Of a stretch of 45,114 nucleotides of DNA, positions 36,602-45,114 are shown piece after piece. The notes beneath the pieces were generated by a model. That model was given only the letters and a program-made list of their open reading frames with translations. It searched no databases and was not told where the DNA came from. Where the stretch lies: contig JADFIJ010000002.1 in NCBI GenBank assembly GCA_022566775.1, forward strand, positions 1 through 45,114. Direction: 5' to 3'. The position numbers and the translations under genes were made by a program. Positions within the stretch are counted from its first letter, which is position 1, and every line of letters starts with the position of its first letter. The stretch comes from Pseudomonadota bacterium. Lineage in GTDB: Bacteria > Pseudomonadota > Gammaproteobacteria > Pseudomonadales > Pseudohongiellaceae.

Positions 36602-37497
36602 TAGGCGGAGTCTCCGCTGGACAACAGTCCCTGGTCATTGCTGTAAACGATGTGACGATTTTCGCGGGAAAATCCTACCAGCGTGATACCGGCCTGTTGA
36701 GCGATCTCTATGGCCAGGGAAGTTGGGGCGGATATCGCCACCACGAAGGCAATATTTACCATCGCCGATTTTTGCAAAATTTCATGGCTGGCACGACTGG
36801 ATATCACCAGAAAACCCGCTCGCCCCGCCAATCCTCTTTGTCCGCCGGATTGCTGCCGCCATAGCAGGCCAATCAATTTATCCAGGGCATTGTGACGGCC
36901 CAGATCTTCACAAACCTTCACTAACTTACCGTCCACATCACACCAGGCGGCTGCATGCAAGGCCCCGGTTAAGCTCTGCAAGGGCTGATGATCCGCCAGC
37001 GCCCGCGTCGCTCGATCGATCGCGACATGGGATACGGAAAAATCGGCCACTACCGGTGCGATGGGCAGACGGGCCTGTTGCAGCGATTCTGCACCGCAAA
37101 TTCCACAGCCAGTGCGACCCGACAGGTTCCTACGCTTATCCTTCAATTTCATGAAACACTGGCTCGATATGGTGAGCGCCACTTCGATACCGAGTTCGAC
37201 CTCGTCGATGGAACAGTCGTAAATATCCTCGGCACTGTCGACAATGCCTTCGCTGAGGCTAAATCCCAGGGCGAAGGCTTCGAGATCCAGAGGAGTTGCC
37301 ATCATCACGACATGGGAGACACCGTTGTAAACCAGTGCCACCGCCGTTTCCCTGGCGACACAATCGACAACACTGTTACTGGCATTGCCATCGGCAGAGC
37401 CACGCCAGACCTCTACGGTTCTCCTCACCACGCCGGCGGTGCCGGCGTCGTCCGCCGGGCTGGACTGCACCGATTTCTTGTCTCCCACCCGCGCCAT
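36601..37497 (-). CDS. fdhD: FdhD/FdsC, sulfurtransferase for formate dehydrogenase
   Basis: A 298-residue protein that transfers sulfur from IscS to the molybdenum cofactor, needed for formate dehydrogenase activity. It has VALVYNGVSHVVMMATPLDLEAFALGFSLSEG, the Cys loop GRTGCGICGAESL, the DLGRHNALDKLIG segment and VISSRASHEI. The start ATG at 37497 overlaps the fdsA stop (ATGA); a longer reading from 37563 adds 22 residues within fdsA and is less likely. It corresponds to fdsC of Cupriavidus-type operons. Confidence 0.94.
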   Translation of the reverse strand: MARVGDKKSVQSSPADDAGTAGVVRRTVEVWRGSADGNASNSVVDCVARETAVALVYNGVSHVVMMATPLDLEAFALGFSLSEGIVDSAEDIYDCSIDEVELGIEVALTISSQCFMKLKDKRRNLSGRTGCGICGAESLQQARLPIAPVVADFSVSHVAIDRATRALADHQPLQSLTGALHAAAWCDVDGKLVKVCEDLGRHNALDKLIGLLWRQQSGGQRGLAGRAGFLVISSRASHEILQKSAMVNIAFVVAISAPTSLAIEIAQQAGITLVGFSRENRHIVYSNDQGLLSSGDSA

Positions 37498-40361
37498 CAG
37501 GAATCTTCCTGCTCCATGAATGCAATCTGTCGCGCAGAAAATACTTCCCGGCGCGCCTGCCACTCAGAAACCCCGGTCACCTTATTCACCTGCACCGCAG
37601 TGACCTTATATTCGGGACAGTTGGTGGCCCAATCGGAATTATCGGTGGTAATTACGTTGGTGCCGGTCTGGGGATGGTGGAAGGTGGTGTAGACCACGCC
37701 CGCCTGCACTCGATCGGTGATGTCTGCGCGTAACACCGTGTCTCCCGCCCGGCTACAGACCCGCACCAGCTCGCGATCGCCGATGCCGCGGTCCTCCGCG
37801 TCATGGGGATGGATTTCCAATACATCTTCACTATGCCAGTGCATGTTTTCGGTGCGACGGGTTTGGGAGCCCACATTGTACTGGGACAATATCCGCCCGG
37901 TAGTCAGCAGCAAGGGGTAGCGTTTGTTGACTTTCTCATCGGTGGCTACATATTCAGTGATGGCGAAAAAACCCTGGCCGCGCACAAACTCATCGACATG
38001 CATAATCGGTGTTCCATCCGGGGCTTCCCGTGTGCAGGGCCATTGTAATGAGCCTGACTCTGCCAGTTTTTGATAGCTAACGCCGCTGAATGTAGGGGTC
38101 AGACTGGCGATCTCTTCCATGATCTCCGATGGATGCTTGTAGTTCATCGCATAGCCCAGGGCGTTAGACAGGGCCATGGTGGCTTCCCAATCGGCCTTGC
38201 CACTCAAGGGCTCCATCACCTTACGCACCGGAGAAATCCTGCGTTCTGCATTGGTGAAGGTGCCATCCTTTTCCAGAAATGACGCGCCGGGTAAAAACAC
38301 ATGGGCAAACTTCGCGGTTTCATTGAGAAATAGATCCTGCACAATCAGACACTCCAAACTGCGCAAGGCCGCTTCCACATGTTGAATGTCAGGATCTGAC
38401 TGGGCGATATCCTCACCCTGGCAGTACAGGCCCTTGAAGCTGCCGGAGATGGCAGCATCAAACATATTCGGAATTCTGAGGCCCGGTTCATTATCAATTT
38501 TCACGCCCCAGGCCTTCTCGAACGAGCCGCGCACAAGATCGTCAGATACATGCCGGTAACCGGGAAGCTCATGGGGAAAGGAACCCATATCGCAGGCGCC
38601 CTGCACATTATTCTGACCCCGTAGCGGATTCACACCGACACCTTCCCTACCGATGTTGCCCGTCAGCATCGCCAGGTTCGCAATGCCCATCACCATGGTG
38701 GATCCCTGGCTGTGTTCGGTTACACCGAGGCCATAATAGATAGCGCCGTTGCCTGCACCGGCGAAGAGTCTCGCCGCGGCAACCAGTTTTTCGGCGGACA
38801 CACCGGTGACCGCTGCCATCACATCCGGTGAATTATGTGGCTGAGAAATAAAGCGTTTCCAGCGTTCAAACGCAGGCTGCTCACAGCGCCCGGCAATGAA
38901 TTCTTTGGCCTCGAGACCTTCAGTCAGAATCACGTGGGCGATGGCATTAATCAGGGCTACGTTGGTTCCCGGTAACAATTCCAGATGATGATCGGCGCGG
39001 ACATGGGGACTCTTAACCAGATCGATGCGCCTGGGATCGACAACGATTAGTCGTGCCCCCTGACGCAGGCGTTTCTTCAGGCGCGAAGCGAATACCGGAT
39101 GGGCATCGGTGGGGTTGGCACCGATCACCATGATCACGTCGGCTTTGTCCACCGAAGCGAAGGATTGGGTGCCCGCCGATTCTCCCAGGGTGGTTTTTAA
39201 TCCGTATCCCGTCGGCGAATGACAGACCCGGGCGCAAGTATCGACATTATTATTGCCGAAAGCCGCCCGCACCAGCTTCTGCACCAGATAGGTTTCCTCG
39301 TTAGTGCAACGGGAAGAGGTAATGCCGCCAACACTTTCCCTGCCATATTTACTCTGAATGGCGCGAATGCGCCCGGCGGCAAAGGTAACCGCCTCATCCC
39401 AGGAGACGAGTTGCCAGGGCTCGTCAATACTCGAACGAATCATTGGCGTCGTCACACGATCCTTATGGGTTGCGTAAGTATAAGCGAAGCGGCCCTTGAC
39501 ACAGGAGTGTCCGCTATTGGCGGCGCCATCCTTATAGGGAACCATGCGCACGACCTCGTCACCCCTCAGCTCTGCCTTGAAGGCACAGCCAACACCACAG
39601 TAAGCACAGGTGGTCACCACGCTGCGCAGCGGCAGGCCCTTATCGATTACGCTATTTTCCATCAAGGATGTGGTTGGGCAGGCCTGTACACAGGCGCCAC
39701 ATGACACACATTCGGAATCCTCGAAATTTTCGGCCTGGCCGGCGACAACTCTCGATTCAAACCCGCGCCCTTCTATGGTCAGGGCGTAAGTGCCCTGTAT
39801 TTCCTCACAGGCGCGAACGCAGCGCGAGCAGACGATGCATTTGCTGGCATCGAAGGTGAAATAGGTATGGGAAGTATCTTTCTCGGCGGCGCAGTGATTT
39901 TCACCTTCGAATCCGTATCGGCTTGCACTGACGCCCAACGCTGCCGCCGTATCCTGGAGTTCACAGTCGCCATCGGCGGGACAGGTGGCACAGTCCAGGG
40001 GATGATCTGAGATGTACAGCTCCATCAGGTTTCGACGCAGCCTGATGACATTTTCGGTTTGGGTGTGAACCACCAGGCCCGCCTCCGCCGGCGTAGTACA
40101 GGCCGCGGAAACTCCCTTGCGGCCTTCAATCTTCACCACGCAGAGCCGGCAGGAGCCAAATGCCTGCAAGGAATCGGTGGCACAGAGTTTTGGGATATCG
40201 ATATCCAACTGGCTGGCAGCCCGCATGATCGATGTGCCTGCCGGCACCTGCACCTGCCGGCCGTCGATGCTCAGGCTAACGACGTCGGCGTCGTCTTTAG
40301 CCCCAGCGATCTCGGCGACCGGAGTACCATAATCTTTGTCTGCATCGAAAAATCGTAACAT
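37497..40361 (-). CDS. fdsA: NAD-dependent formate dehydrogenase alpha subunit
   Basis: A 954-residue, molybdenum/tungsten subunit that oxidises formate to CO2. Order: 2Fe-2S ferredoxin-like domain (Cys60, 71, 74, 88), His-Cys 4Fe-4S motif (HPLDCATCPADGDC, 120-133), two 4Fe-4S clusters (CIVCSRCVRAC at 175-185; CVSCGACVQACP at 218-229), the Mo-domain 4Fe-4S (CAYCGVGC, 252-259) and the bis-MGD fold. The Mo ligand is Cys380 in RVCHSPTG, not selenocysteine. A C-terminal MGD domain ends at about 945. It is cytosolic (no Tat signal). 12 bp separate it from fdsB. Confidence 0.96.
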   Translation of the reverse strand: MLRFFDADKDYGTPVAEIAGAKDDADVVSLSIDGRQVQVPAGTSIMRAASQLDIDIPKLCATDSLQAFGSCRLCVVKIEGRKGVSAACTTPAEAGLVVHTQTENVIRLRRNLMELYISDHPLDCATCPADGDCELQDTAAALGVSASRYGFEGENHCAAEKDTSHTYFTFDASKCIVCSRCVRACEEIQGTYALTIEGRGFESRVVAGQAENFEDSECVSCGACVQACPTTSLMENSVIDKGLPLRSVVTTCAYCGVGCAFKAELRGDEVVRMVPYKDGAANSGHSCVKGRFAYTYATHKDRVTTPMIRSSIDEPWQLVSWDEAVTFAAGRIRAIQSKYGRESVGGITSSRCTNEETYLVQKLVRAAFGNNNVDTCARVCHSPTGYGLKTTLGESAGTQSFASVDKADVIMVIGANPTDAHPVFASRLKKRLRQGARLIVVDPRRIDLVKSPHVRADHHLELLPGTNVALINAIAHVILTEGLEAKEFIAGRCEQPAFERWKRFISQPHNSPDVMAAVTGVSAEKLVAAARLFAGAGNGAIYYGLGVTEHSQGSTMVMGIANLAMLTGNIGREGVGVNPLRGQNNVQGACDMGSFPHELPGYRHVSDDLVRGSFEKAWGVKIDNEPGLRIPNMFDAAISGSFKGLYCQGEDIAQSDPDIQHVEAALRSLECLIVQDLFLNETAKFAHVFLPGASFLEKDGTFTNAERRISPVRKVMEPLSGKADWEATMALSNALGYAMNYKHPSEIMEEIASLTPTFSGVSYQKLAESGSLQWPCTREAPDGTPIMHVDEFVRGQGFFAITEYVATDEKVNKRYPLLLTTGRILSQYNVGSQTRRTENMHWHSEDVLEIHPHDAEDRGIGDRELVRVCSRAGDTVLRADITDRVQAGVVYTTFHHPQTGTNVITTDNSDWATNCPEYKVTAVQVNKVTGVSEWQARREVFSARQIAFMEQEDS

Positions 40362-40373
40362 AGTGATCTCAGC

Positions 40374-41954
40374 TCAAGCTTGGGGCGACGGCCTGGAGGC
40401 GGGCCCGGTGGCGACTTCGAAGTCTTCCGCAAAATGTTCCAGGGCGCTGCGTACCGGAATCGGCGTCATCCCCCCCATTGCACACAGCGACGCATTGGCC
40501 ATGGTATAGCACAGGTCTTCGAGTAAAATCGAATTCTGTGCCGGCGCCTTGCCGGCACAAATTTTGTCGATAAGCTCGACACCCCGCACCGAACCTATGC
40601 GGCAGGGCGTACATTTTCCGCAAGATTCGATGGCGCAAAACTCCATGGAGAATCGCGCCTGTTCGCTCATATCCACGGTGTCGTCGAAGGCAACGACACC
40701 GCCGTGACCGAGTACCGCATCGATTTCGATAAAGGCCTCGTAGTCCAGCGCCGTATCCCATTGACTCTCCGGTAAGTAGGCGCCCAGGGGACCGCCCACC
40801 TGCACCGCCCGCATCGGTCTACCACTGCGCGTGCCGCCACCAAAGTCTTCTAACAGATCTCTGAGGCTATAACCGAAGGCCAATTCTACCAGCCCGGCAT
40901 ATTTGATATTGCCAGCTAATTGAAATGGCAGGGTGCCGCGACAGCGACCGGCGCCGTAGCGTTGATAATGCTCGGCGCCGCGGGCCAGGATGATCGGCAC
41001 CGTAGCCAGGGAAATCACATTGTTGACCACGGTCGGCTGCCCGAACAACCCACTTATCGCGGGCAGTGGCGGCTTCGACCTCACCTCCCCGCGTTTACCT
41101 TCGAGACTCTCCAACATGGACGTCTCTTCACCGCAAATATAGGCACCGGCTCCCAGCCGCAACTCCAGATCGAAGCTGAATTTTGAACCGGCGATAGCAC
41201 CGCCCAGATAGCCGTTTGCATAGGCCACCTCTATCGCCCGATTCAGGACTTCTTCAGCCAGAGGATATTCTTCACGCAGATAGATGTAACCCCGATCTGC
41301 TCCCACCGCCAACGCGGCGATGATCATCCCTTCGAGTAATGAAAACGGATCACTCTCCATAATCATACGATCAGAATAGGTACCGGAATCCCCTTCATCT
41401 GCATTACAGACGATATATTTCTGCGCCGATGCCGTGTCCAGCACCGTCTGCCACTTGATGCCGGTGGGGAATGCTGCGCCGCCGCGGCCGCGCAAACCCG
41501 AATCGGTAATGCAGCTTACGATGGCCTGCGGTTTCATGGCCAGGGCAGTCCGCAGCCCCGCGAAACCGCCGTGTTGGCAATAATCCTCCAGGCAGGTGGG
41601 AGCGATGACGCCAACTCGGGCAAATGTCAGCCGCTGCTGTCTTTTCAGGTAGTCGATGTCTTCGGTCAGACCCAGATATAGCGGATGCTTATCGATATTT
41701 CGCCAACTCGCCGCCGCCATGAATTCATCTACCTGGTCCGGCGTTATGGGACCGCAGGCAACACGACCCTGCTCGGTTTCCAACTCAAGCATCGGCTCCA
41801 ACCAGTACAGGCCACGAGAACCATTGCGTACAATTTCCAGGGGTAAGTGGTTTTTTTCTATATGCCGTTGAATCACTGCGGCGACTCTGTCGGCGCCCAG
41901 GGAACAAGCCGTGGTATCTCGAGGAATGTATATTTTTGTGAGGGCAGCGGTCAT
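40374..41954 (-). CDS. fdsB: NAD-dependent formate dehydrogenase beta subunit
   Basis: A 526-residue diaphorase subunit, homologous to NuoF, that passes electrons from clusters to FMN and NAD. It has an N-terminal thioredoxin-like part (to about 130), then the FMN/NADH site (GLRGRGGAAFPTGIKW; GAGAYICGEETSMLESLEG) and the 4Fe-4S motif ESCGKCTPCRIG near residue 435. The long N-terminal extension is normal for FdsB. Start overlaps the fdsG stop (ATGA). Confidence 0.96.
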   Translation of the reverse strand: MTAALTKIYIPRDTTACSLGADRVAAVIQRHIEKNHLPLEIVRNGSRGLYWLEPMLELETEQGRVACGPITPDQVDEFMAAASWRNIDKHPLYLGLTEDIDYLKRQQRLTFARVGVIAPTCLEDYCQHGGFAGLRTALAMKPQAIVSCITDSGLRGRGGAAFPTGIKWQTVLDTASAQKYIVCNADEGDSGTYSDRMIMESDPFSLLEGMIIAALAVGADRGYIYLREEYPLAEEVLNRAIEVAYANGYLGGAIAGSKFSFDLELRLGAGAYICGEETSMLESLEGKRGEVRSKPPLPAISGLFGQPTVVNNVISLATVPIILARGAEHYQRYGAGRCRGTLPFQLAGNIKYAGLVELAFGYSLRDLLEDFGGGTRSGRPMRAVQVGGPLGAYLPESQWDTALDYEAFIEIDAVLGHGGVVAFDDTVDMSEQARFSMEFCAIESCGKCTPCRIGSVRGVELIDKICAGKAPAQNSILLEDLCYTMANASLCAMGGMTPIPVRSALEHFAEDFEVATGPASRPSPQA

Positions 41955-42481
41955 TTTACCTCCACCTCGGACGTGGACAATGCCGCCACCAGAGAATCGA
42001 ATTTCGCCGCGTCGACGTGGCCGTAAATTTCATCTCCCACCCGCACCGCCGGCGAGCAGGCACAGTTGCCCAGGCAATATACTGCTAACAGAGTGAACTC
42101 GCCGTCGGCCGAGGTTTGATTGAATTTACACCGCAGCGCTCGTTGCGCATGGGCCTCCAGTGCCCGGCTACCCATGGCCTGGCAGGATTCCGCCCGACAA
42201 ATCTGGATAGTATTTCGACCCGGAGGACTGGAGCGAAAATAGTGATAAAAACTGACCACGCCGTGAACCTCGGCGCGGGATAGATTCAATCCCGTAGCGA
42301 TGACCGGCAGCAGCGCTGGCGGGATGAAGCCAAGTTCGTCCTGCAGCCGGTGCAAAATCGGTAACAGCGCCCCAGGAAGGTCCTGCAGCTCTTTAATAAT
42401 ACCTTCTACCAGCTTCTCATGTTCGAGGGGGGAGTTGGATGCTAAACCCATGTTTAGTCCGTCTGCGTCAATCAACACCAC
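41951..42481 (-). CDS. fdsG: NAD-dependent formate dehydrogenase gamma subunit
   Basis: A 176-residue NuoE-like subunit with a thioredoxin-fold 2Fe-2S cluster: CRAESCQAMG and CLGNCACSP give the four ligands. It brings electrons to FdsB. First gene of the operon. Start is GTG at 42481; the ATG at 42451 (MGLASNSPL) is an alternative, giving 166 residues. A GCGTTTAACGC palindrome lies just upstream (42489-42499). Confidence 0.94.
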   Translation of the reverse strand: MVLIDADGLNMGLASNSPLEHEKLVEGIIKELQDLPGALLPILHRLQDELGFIPPALLPVIATGLNLSRAEVHGVVSFYHYFRSSPPGRNTIQICRAESCQAMGSRALEAHAQRALRCKFNQTSADGEFTLLAVYCLGNCACSPAVRVGDEIYGHVDAAKFDSLVAALSTSEVEVK

Positions 42482-42566
42482 AAACTAGCGTTTAACGCCG
42501 CAGAATTCCAGCATTGAGGTGTGATCACTTGAGATTGAAGCCTCCCAGAAGTGGCAGGCCGGCCAG

Positions 42567-43094
42567 CTAACCAGATTTCAGAACGCCGGTATGGCCCCTG
42601 GCCGGCGCCATCGCATACTCCAGCAACTCACTCAGATCACCATCCACGTGAATCAGTACCAGTTCCCTGGCATTCAGAACAACGACTGCGATAGCTTCCA
42701 GAGAATTGCGATCCAGGTCGATGCCTGCCAACACCCACACCCGTTCATCGTGTTTACGCACCCTGACCACCGTATCCCAGTGCAAATTGGGATCTTTGGC
42801 CAACAGTGTTTGTTCGAGATCCAATTTGGAAAAATCGAAACCGCGGCCGGATGAGCTGACTTCATAGATTGCCACATGGACCGTATCCAGATCTGACAGG
42901 TCGGCTTCGTTGAGTGTAATTATATCGAGAAAATTGAATACTCCCGAGCCTATGGATATGGCGAATTCTTTCTCCAGGTGAATTTCCGGCAACTGCGCCG
43001 TGATGGCGTCTCGAATTGGTCGCAGAGGACGATCGGAGAAAGATATACAACTTGTGAGCGTGATGAATGCGAGTAAACCAAGCAGATTTTTCAT
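42567..43094 (-). CDS. Putative lipoprotein, DUF4252-like
   Basis: A 175-residue protein with a lipoprotein signal (MKNLLGLLAFITLTSCISF, lipobox LTSC, Cys16). The domain (FLDIITLNEADLSDLDTVHVAIYEV, WDTVVRVRKHDERVWVLAG, LVLIHVDGDLSELL) matches the layout of DUF4252, small envelope proteins that often go with ECF sigma factors. It overlaps the preceding DUF4252 gene by 4 nt. Function unknown. It resembles its neighbour in length and strand order (both have WE/WD-RVIRV..-type segments), so they may be old paralogues. Confidence 0.7.
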   Translation of the reverse strand: MKNLLGLLAFITLTSCISFSDRPLRPIRDAITAQLPEIHLEKEFAISIGSGVFNFLDIITLNEADLSDLDTVHVAIYEVSSSGRGFDFSKLDLEQTLLAKDPNLHWDTVVRVRKHDERVWVLAGIDLDRNSLEAIAVVVLNARELVLIHVDGDLSELLEYAMAPARGHTGVLKSG

Positions 43095-43717
43095 TTTATT
43101 GTCCCTGTCACCGGAATGAATGCCTTACTCCTGGTCCTCCCGTCCTGGTCCGCATCCTGATCCGGATGCAGGTCGATATCGACCAGTTCATCGATATTGA
43201 AACGGCGTCCCAGCGCGCTGATGTCATCGATACTGATTTCACCGGCGATATTGACTAAAACCGTGTCACCGGGCTCGGCCACCATGATCGTGATGCCGTA
43301 GATAATCTCGGCGTCATCGGACAGCCTGAAGTGAACATCGACATGATCCTCACCGTCGCGAACACGGATGACACGCTCCCAGCCATCGGCGTCCAACTCG
43401 GCAGCGATAACGGCCATGGATTGCGCTATCTCACTCACATCGATGGCATCGGTCTCGTATACATTGACAGTGACCCGGCGCAGTTTGGAAATAAATTCCG
43501 CCGCCTCGTCATCGGTATTGCGCATGAGATTAGTGATCAAATTCAATAAGGGAGCCTTTAGACTGACTTCCACCGTCGGCTCCGTGCCGGCGATTGCCGT
43601 CAGGGACGTAAAATCCACATATCCCGGGTGATCACGGATATCATCCTCGGCGGCCAGCACGGCAGGCACGACAGTGATCAATATTAATGGCAGGAACCAT
43701 TGCTTTAACGTCTTCAT
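43091..43717 (-). CDS. Exported DUF4252-like protein
   Basis: A 208-residue protein with a Sec signal (MKTLKQWFLPLILITVVPAVLAAE). The mature part has PGYVDFTSLTAI, VEVSLKAPLLNLITNLM, LRRVTVNVYETD, WERVIRVRDGEDHVDVHFRL and VLVNIAGEISIDDISAL, the DUF4252 order. The C-terminal tail is acidic and repeats Asp. Start 43717 with GAGGT upstream. 33 bp separate it from the anti-sigma stop and it overlaps the next gene by 4 nt, so it belongs to the sigma-factor operon. Probably periplasmic. Confidence 0.72.
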   Translation of the reverse strand: MKTLKQWFLPLILITVVPAVLAAEDDIRDHPGYVDFTSLTAIAGTEPTVEVSLKAPLLNLITNLMRNTDDEAAEFISKLRRVTVNVYETDAIDVSEIAQSMAVIAAELDADGWERVIRVRDGEDHVDVHFRLSDDAEIIYGITIMVAEPGDTVLVNIAGEISIDDISALGRRFNIDELVDIDLHPDQDADQDGRTRSKAFIPVTGTIK

Positions 43718-43750
43718 ATAATTACCTCGCATATAGTCTTACTCACAAAT

Positions 43751-44416
43751 TCAAATTGGGTCGTTCAAAGTGCGTTCTTGGTTTCTGGATGCCGCTCTTT
43801 CGAAGGAGGCATTCAGCGTATCCTGTAATGGCCTGAGCAAGAATCGATCGCTAATCAGGGCATCGGTGCGTCTACCTATTTGATTCAAATATTCGATGGC
43901 CAGATTTAGATCCTCTACCGCCTGGCGGATTTCCGCAGGATCGTATTGCTGTAGTTGTGCCAGCTCCTGCGCCGGGGCAACGCCTGCTTGTTGTGCAATC
44001 GCCGGCCTGTCCCCAGCGGGGTTCAACACCGAAATGCTCAGCAGCAGCACCGTCGCCAGCACCGCAACCGCTGCGATGGGAAGGCTATAGCGAAGAAATA
44101 AGGGCCCGGTATTAAACCATCGGACCATGGCAGCCCAACTGCTTCCAACAACACCCTGGGTAGTTTGACCGGACTCCTTACCCCCGTTTGCGAGGCGGTA
44201 AATCGGTTCCATTACTTGCTCATCGCAGTCGAGCTGCTGCAAGTCCATGACCGTGTCGAGCAGGGTCTGGGCGAAACGAAATTCTCGAGTACAGGCTTCA
44301 CATCGCTTGAGGTGGGACATGAACTCCTGCTGTTGAACCGAGGCCAGATCACCATCGAGATAACTATCGATCTGTAGTTGCACAAAGTAGCATTGGGATT
44401 CACTGGTATTAGGCAT
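43751..44416 (-). CDS. Anti-sigma factor with zinc finger (zf-HC2)
   Basis: A 221-residue protein. The N-terminal ZAS/zf-HC2 segment has HLKRCEAC (H-x3-C-x2-C) after IDSYLDGDLASVQQQEF, the site that binds the sigma factor and zinc. One membrane helix (LPIAAVAVLATVLLLSISVL) follows at about 120-140, then an exported domain with a helical C-terminus. It should hold the sigma factor at the membrane until a signal frees it. The start at 44416 overlaps the sigma stop by 8 nt; a longer reading adds residues with no zf features. Confidence 0.85.
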   Translation of the reverse strand: MPNTSESQCYFVQLQIDSYLDGDLASVQQQEFMSHLKRCEACTREFRFAQTLLDTVMDLQQLDCDEQVMEPIYRLANGGKESGQTTQGVVGSSWAAMVRWFNTGPLFLRYSLPIAAVAVLATVLLLSISVLNPAGDRPAIAQQAGVAPAQELAQLQQYDPAEIRQAVEDLNLAIEYLNQIGRRTDALISDRFLLRPLQDTLNASFERAASRNQERTLNDPI

Positions 44417-45002
44417 GCTTGTTACCTTCGTTATTGGTAGCCTGATGATCGCTACCGGAACTCGATTGATTTGCTTGCGATCTCTGACCAAGGTTTTCAT
44501 CAAACAGTTGGCGCAGTCGCGTATTGGCTCTCAGCTTTCGTCGTCCTCTGTGCAGGTACACCTTCACCTGGCTTTCACTCATACCCAGGCTGGCCTGGAT
44601 ATCTGCGTAGCTGAGTCCCTGCACATCCCGCATCACGATAATGCTGCGAAATGGATCGTCCAGAGACTTGATTGCCAGCTGCAGTTGATCCTTGAATATC
44701 TGCTGATCAATCTCAGTGGCTTGGTCCGACCTGCCGGCCTGATCGTCAACATCTGCGTAATGGTCGAGATTAGCCTGGGCCGGTCGCTGCTTGCGCACGT
44801 GGTCGATCACCGCGTTATGGGCCACCCGCATCAGCCAGGCACCTAACTTGCCATGATCTACTTTTTGCCAGTGCTGCCACAGCTTGATGAAGACTTCCTG
44901 GGTTACATCCTCCGCATCTTCCTTGGCGCGCAGGCTATAGTAAGCAAAGGAGTAAACCCGCTGCCGGTGCTGTTCTGTAGCCTGCCTGTATTGAGCCAAC
45001 AT
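44409..45002 (-). CDS. ECF RNA polymerase sigma factor (sigma-70 family)
   Basis: A 197-residue ECF sigma factor. Region 2 has DAEDVTQEVFIKLWQHWQ and AWLMRVAHNAVIDHVRK; region 4 has LDDPFRSIIVMRDVQGLSYADIQASLGMSESQVKVYLHRGRRKLR with a complete helix-turn-helix. A Ser/Asn/Gln-rich tail follows. It leads sigma - anti-sigma - DUF4252 - DUF4252, all overlapping or nearly so. A typical ECF promoter lies directly before it, so it most likely controls itself. The signal is unknown; the targets suggest envelope stress. Confidence 0.93.
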   Translation of the reverse strand: MLAQYRQATEQHRQRVYSFAYYSLRAKEDAEDVTQEVFIKLWQHWQKVDHGKLGAWLMRVAHNAVIDHVRKQRPAQANLDHYADVDDQAGRSDQATEIDQQIFKDQLQLAIKSLDDPFRSIIVMRDVQGLSYADIQASLGMSESQVKVYLHRGRRKLRANTRLRQLFDENLGQRSQANQSSSGSDHQATNNEGNKHA

Positions 45003-45013
45003 TTGTAGATAAA

Positions 45014-45038
45014 GACGGGTATCGGGGGAAAAGGTTAC
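45014..45038 (-). promoter_or_regulatory. ECF-type autoregulatory promoter
   Basis: On the minus strand GTAACC (45038-45033) is followed after 15 bp by CGTC (45017-45014). AAC at -35 and CGT at -10 are the marks of promoters read by ECF sigma factors. The start codon at 45002 lies only about 11 nt beyond the -10 element, so the transcript would have a very short leader or none. Confidence 0.6.
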
Positions 45039-45114
45039 AGCAGTTTAATCGCCGGCAGCCTGTGTGGCACGTTTTCCGGAAAATCAACGGCTTAAAGTGC
45101 TATTTTATCGCATG

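Noticed and set aside
1-45114. CRISPR arrays, transposases, integrases, phage or toxin-antitoxin genes
   Set aside because: No regularly spaced repeats and no genes of these types were seen; the only mobile-type signals are the non-coding repeats listed.

Overview
The window looks like a chromosomal segment of a free-living, probably marine, gammaproteobacterium. The main reason is gene order: lptF-lptG divergent from pepA-holC-valS, and ribF-ileS-fkpB-ispH, are standard gammaproteobacterial blocks. A NAD-dependent formate dehydrogenase operon, a transhydrogenase operon and N-methylglycine catabolism suggest a heterotroph that uses C1 and methylated compounds. No lineage below class is claimed.

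Layout. 1-12 kb is an accessory-looking stretch that starts at a tRNA-Leu(CAA). It holds a lipoprotein with a split-barrel-like domain, a Tat-exported spermidine-dehydrogenase-like flavoprotein, a sarcosine/dimethylglycine dehydrogenase, an orphan FetB-type permease, a terminal-inverted-repeat (MITE-like) element, a PilZ protein, a decayed gene, a secreted beta-propeller protein, an Omp85-type outer membrane protein and two small or medium membrane proteins. 12-18 kb carries an isopropylmalate-dehydrogenase-family gene convergent with a Leptospira-type citramalate synthase, then the three-gene pntAA-pntAB-pntB operon. 18-32.4 kb is the conserved core: RDD protein, lptG, lptF, a thioesterase, pepA, holC, valS, ispH, fkpB, ileS, ribF. 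The place normally held by lspA, between ileS and fkpB, is a 339-bp non-coding gap with a long imperfect palindrome.

32.5-35.7 kb holds an overlapping pair: a membrane-anchored ATP-grasp ligase-like protein and a two-domain acyltransferase resembling the ornithine-lipid synthase OlsF. This is the best candidate for an undescribed pathway, possibly an aminolipid. 36.4-42.5 kb is the fdsG-fdsB-fdsA-fdhD-fdsD operon, with mostly overlapping genes. 42.6-45.0 kb is an ECF sigma factor, its zinc-finger anti-sigma factor and two DUF4252-like exported proteins. An ECF-type promoter just in front of the sigma gene suggests autoregulation.

How it fits together: formate dehydrogenase gives NADH, and the proton-translocating transhydrogenase can turn this into NADPH. 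Citramalate synthase with an IPMDH-family enzyme suggests the pyruvate route to 2-oxobutyrate and isoleucine. LptF/LptG, the Omp85 protein, the OlsF-like module and the ECF locus all concern the cell envelope. Family assignments come from reading motifs, without database searches.
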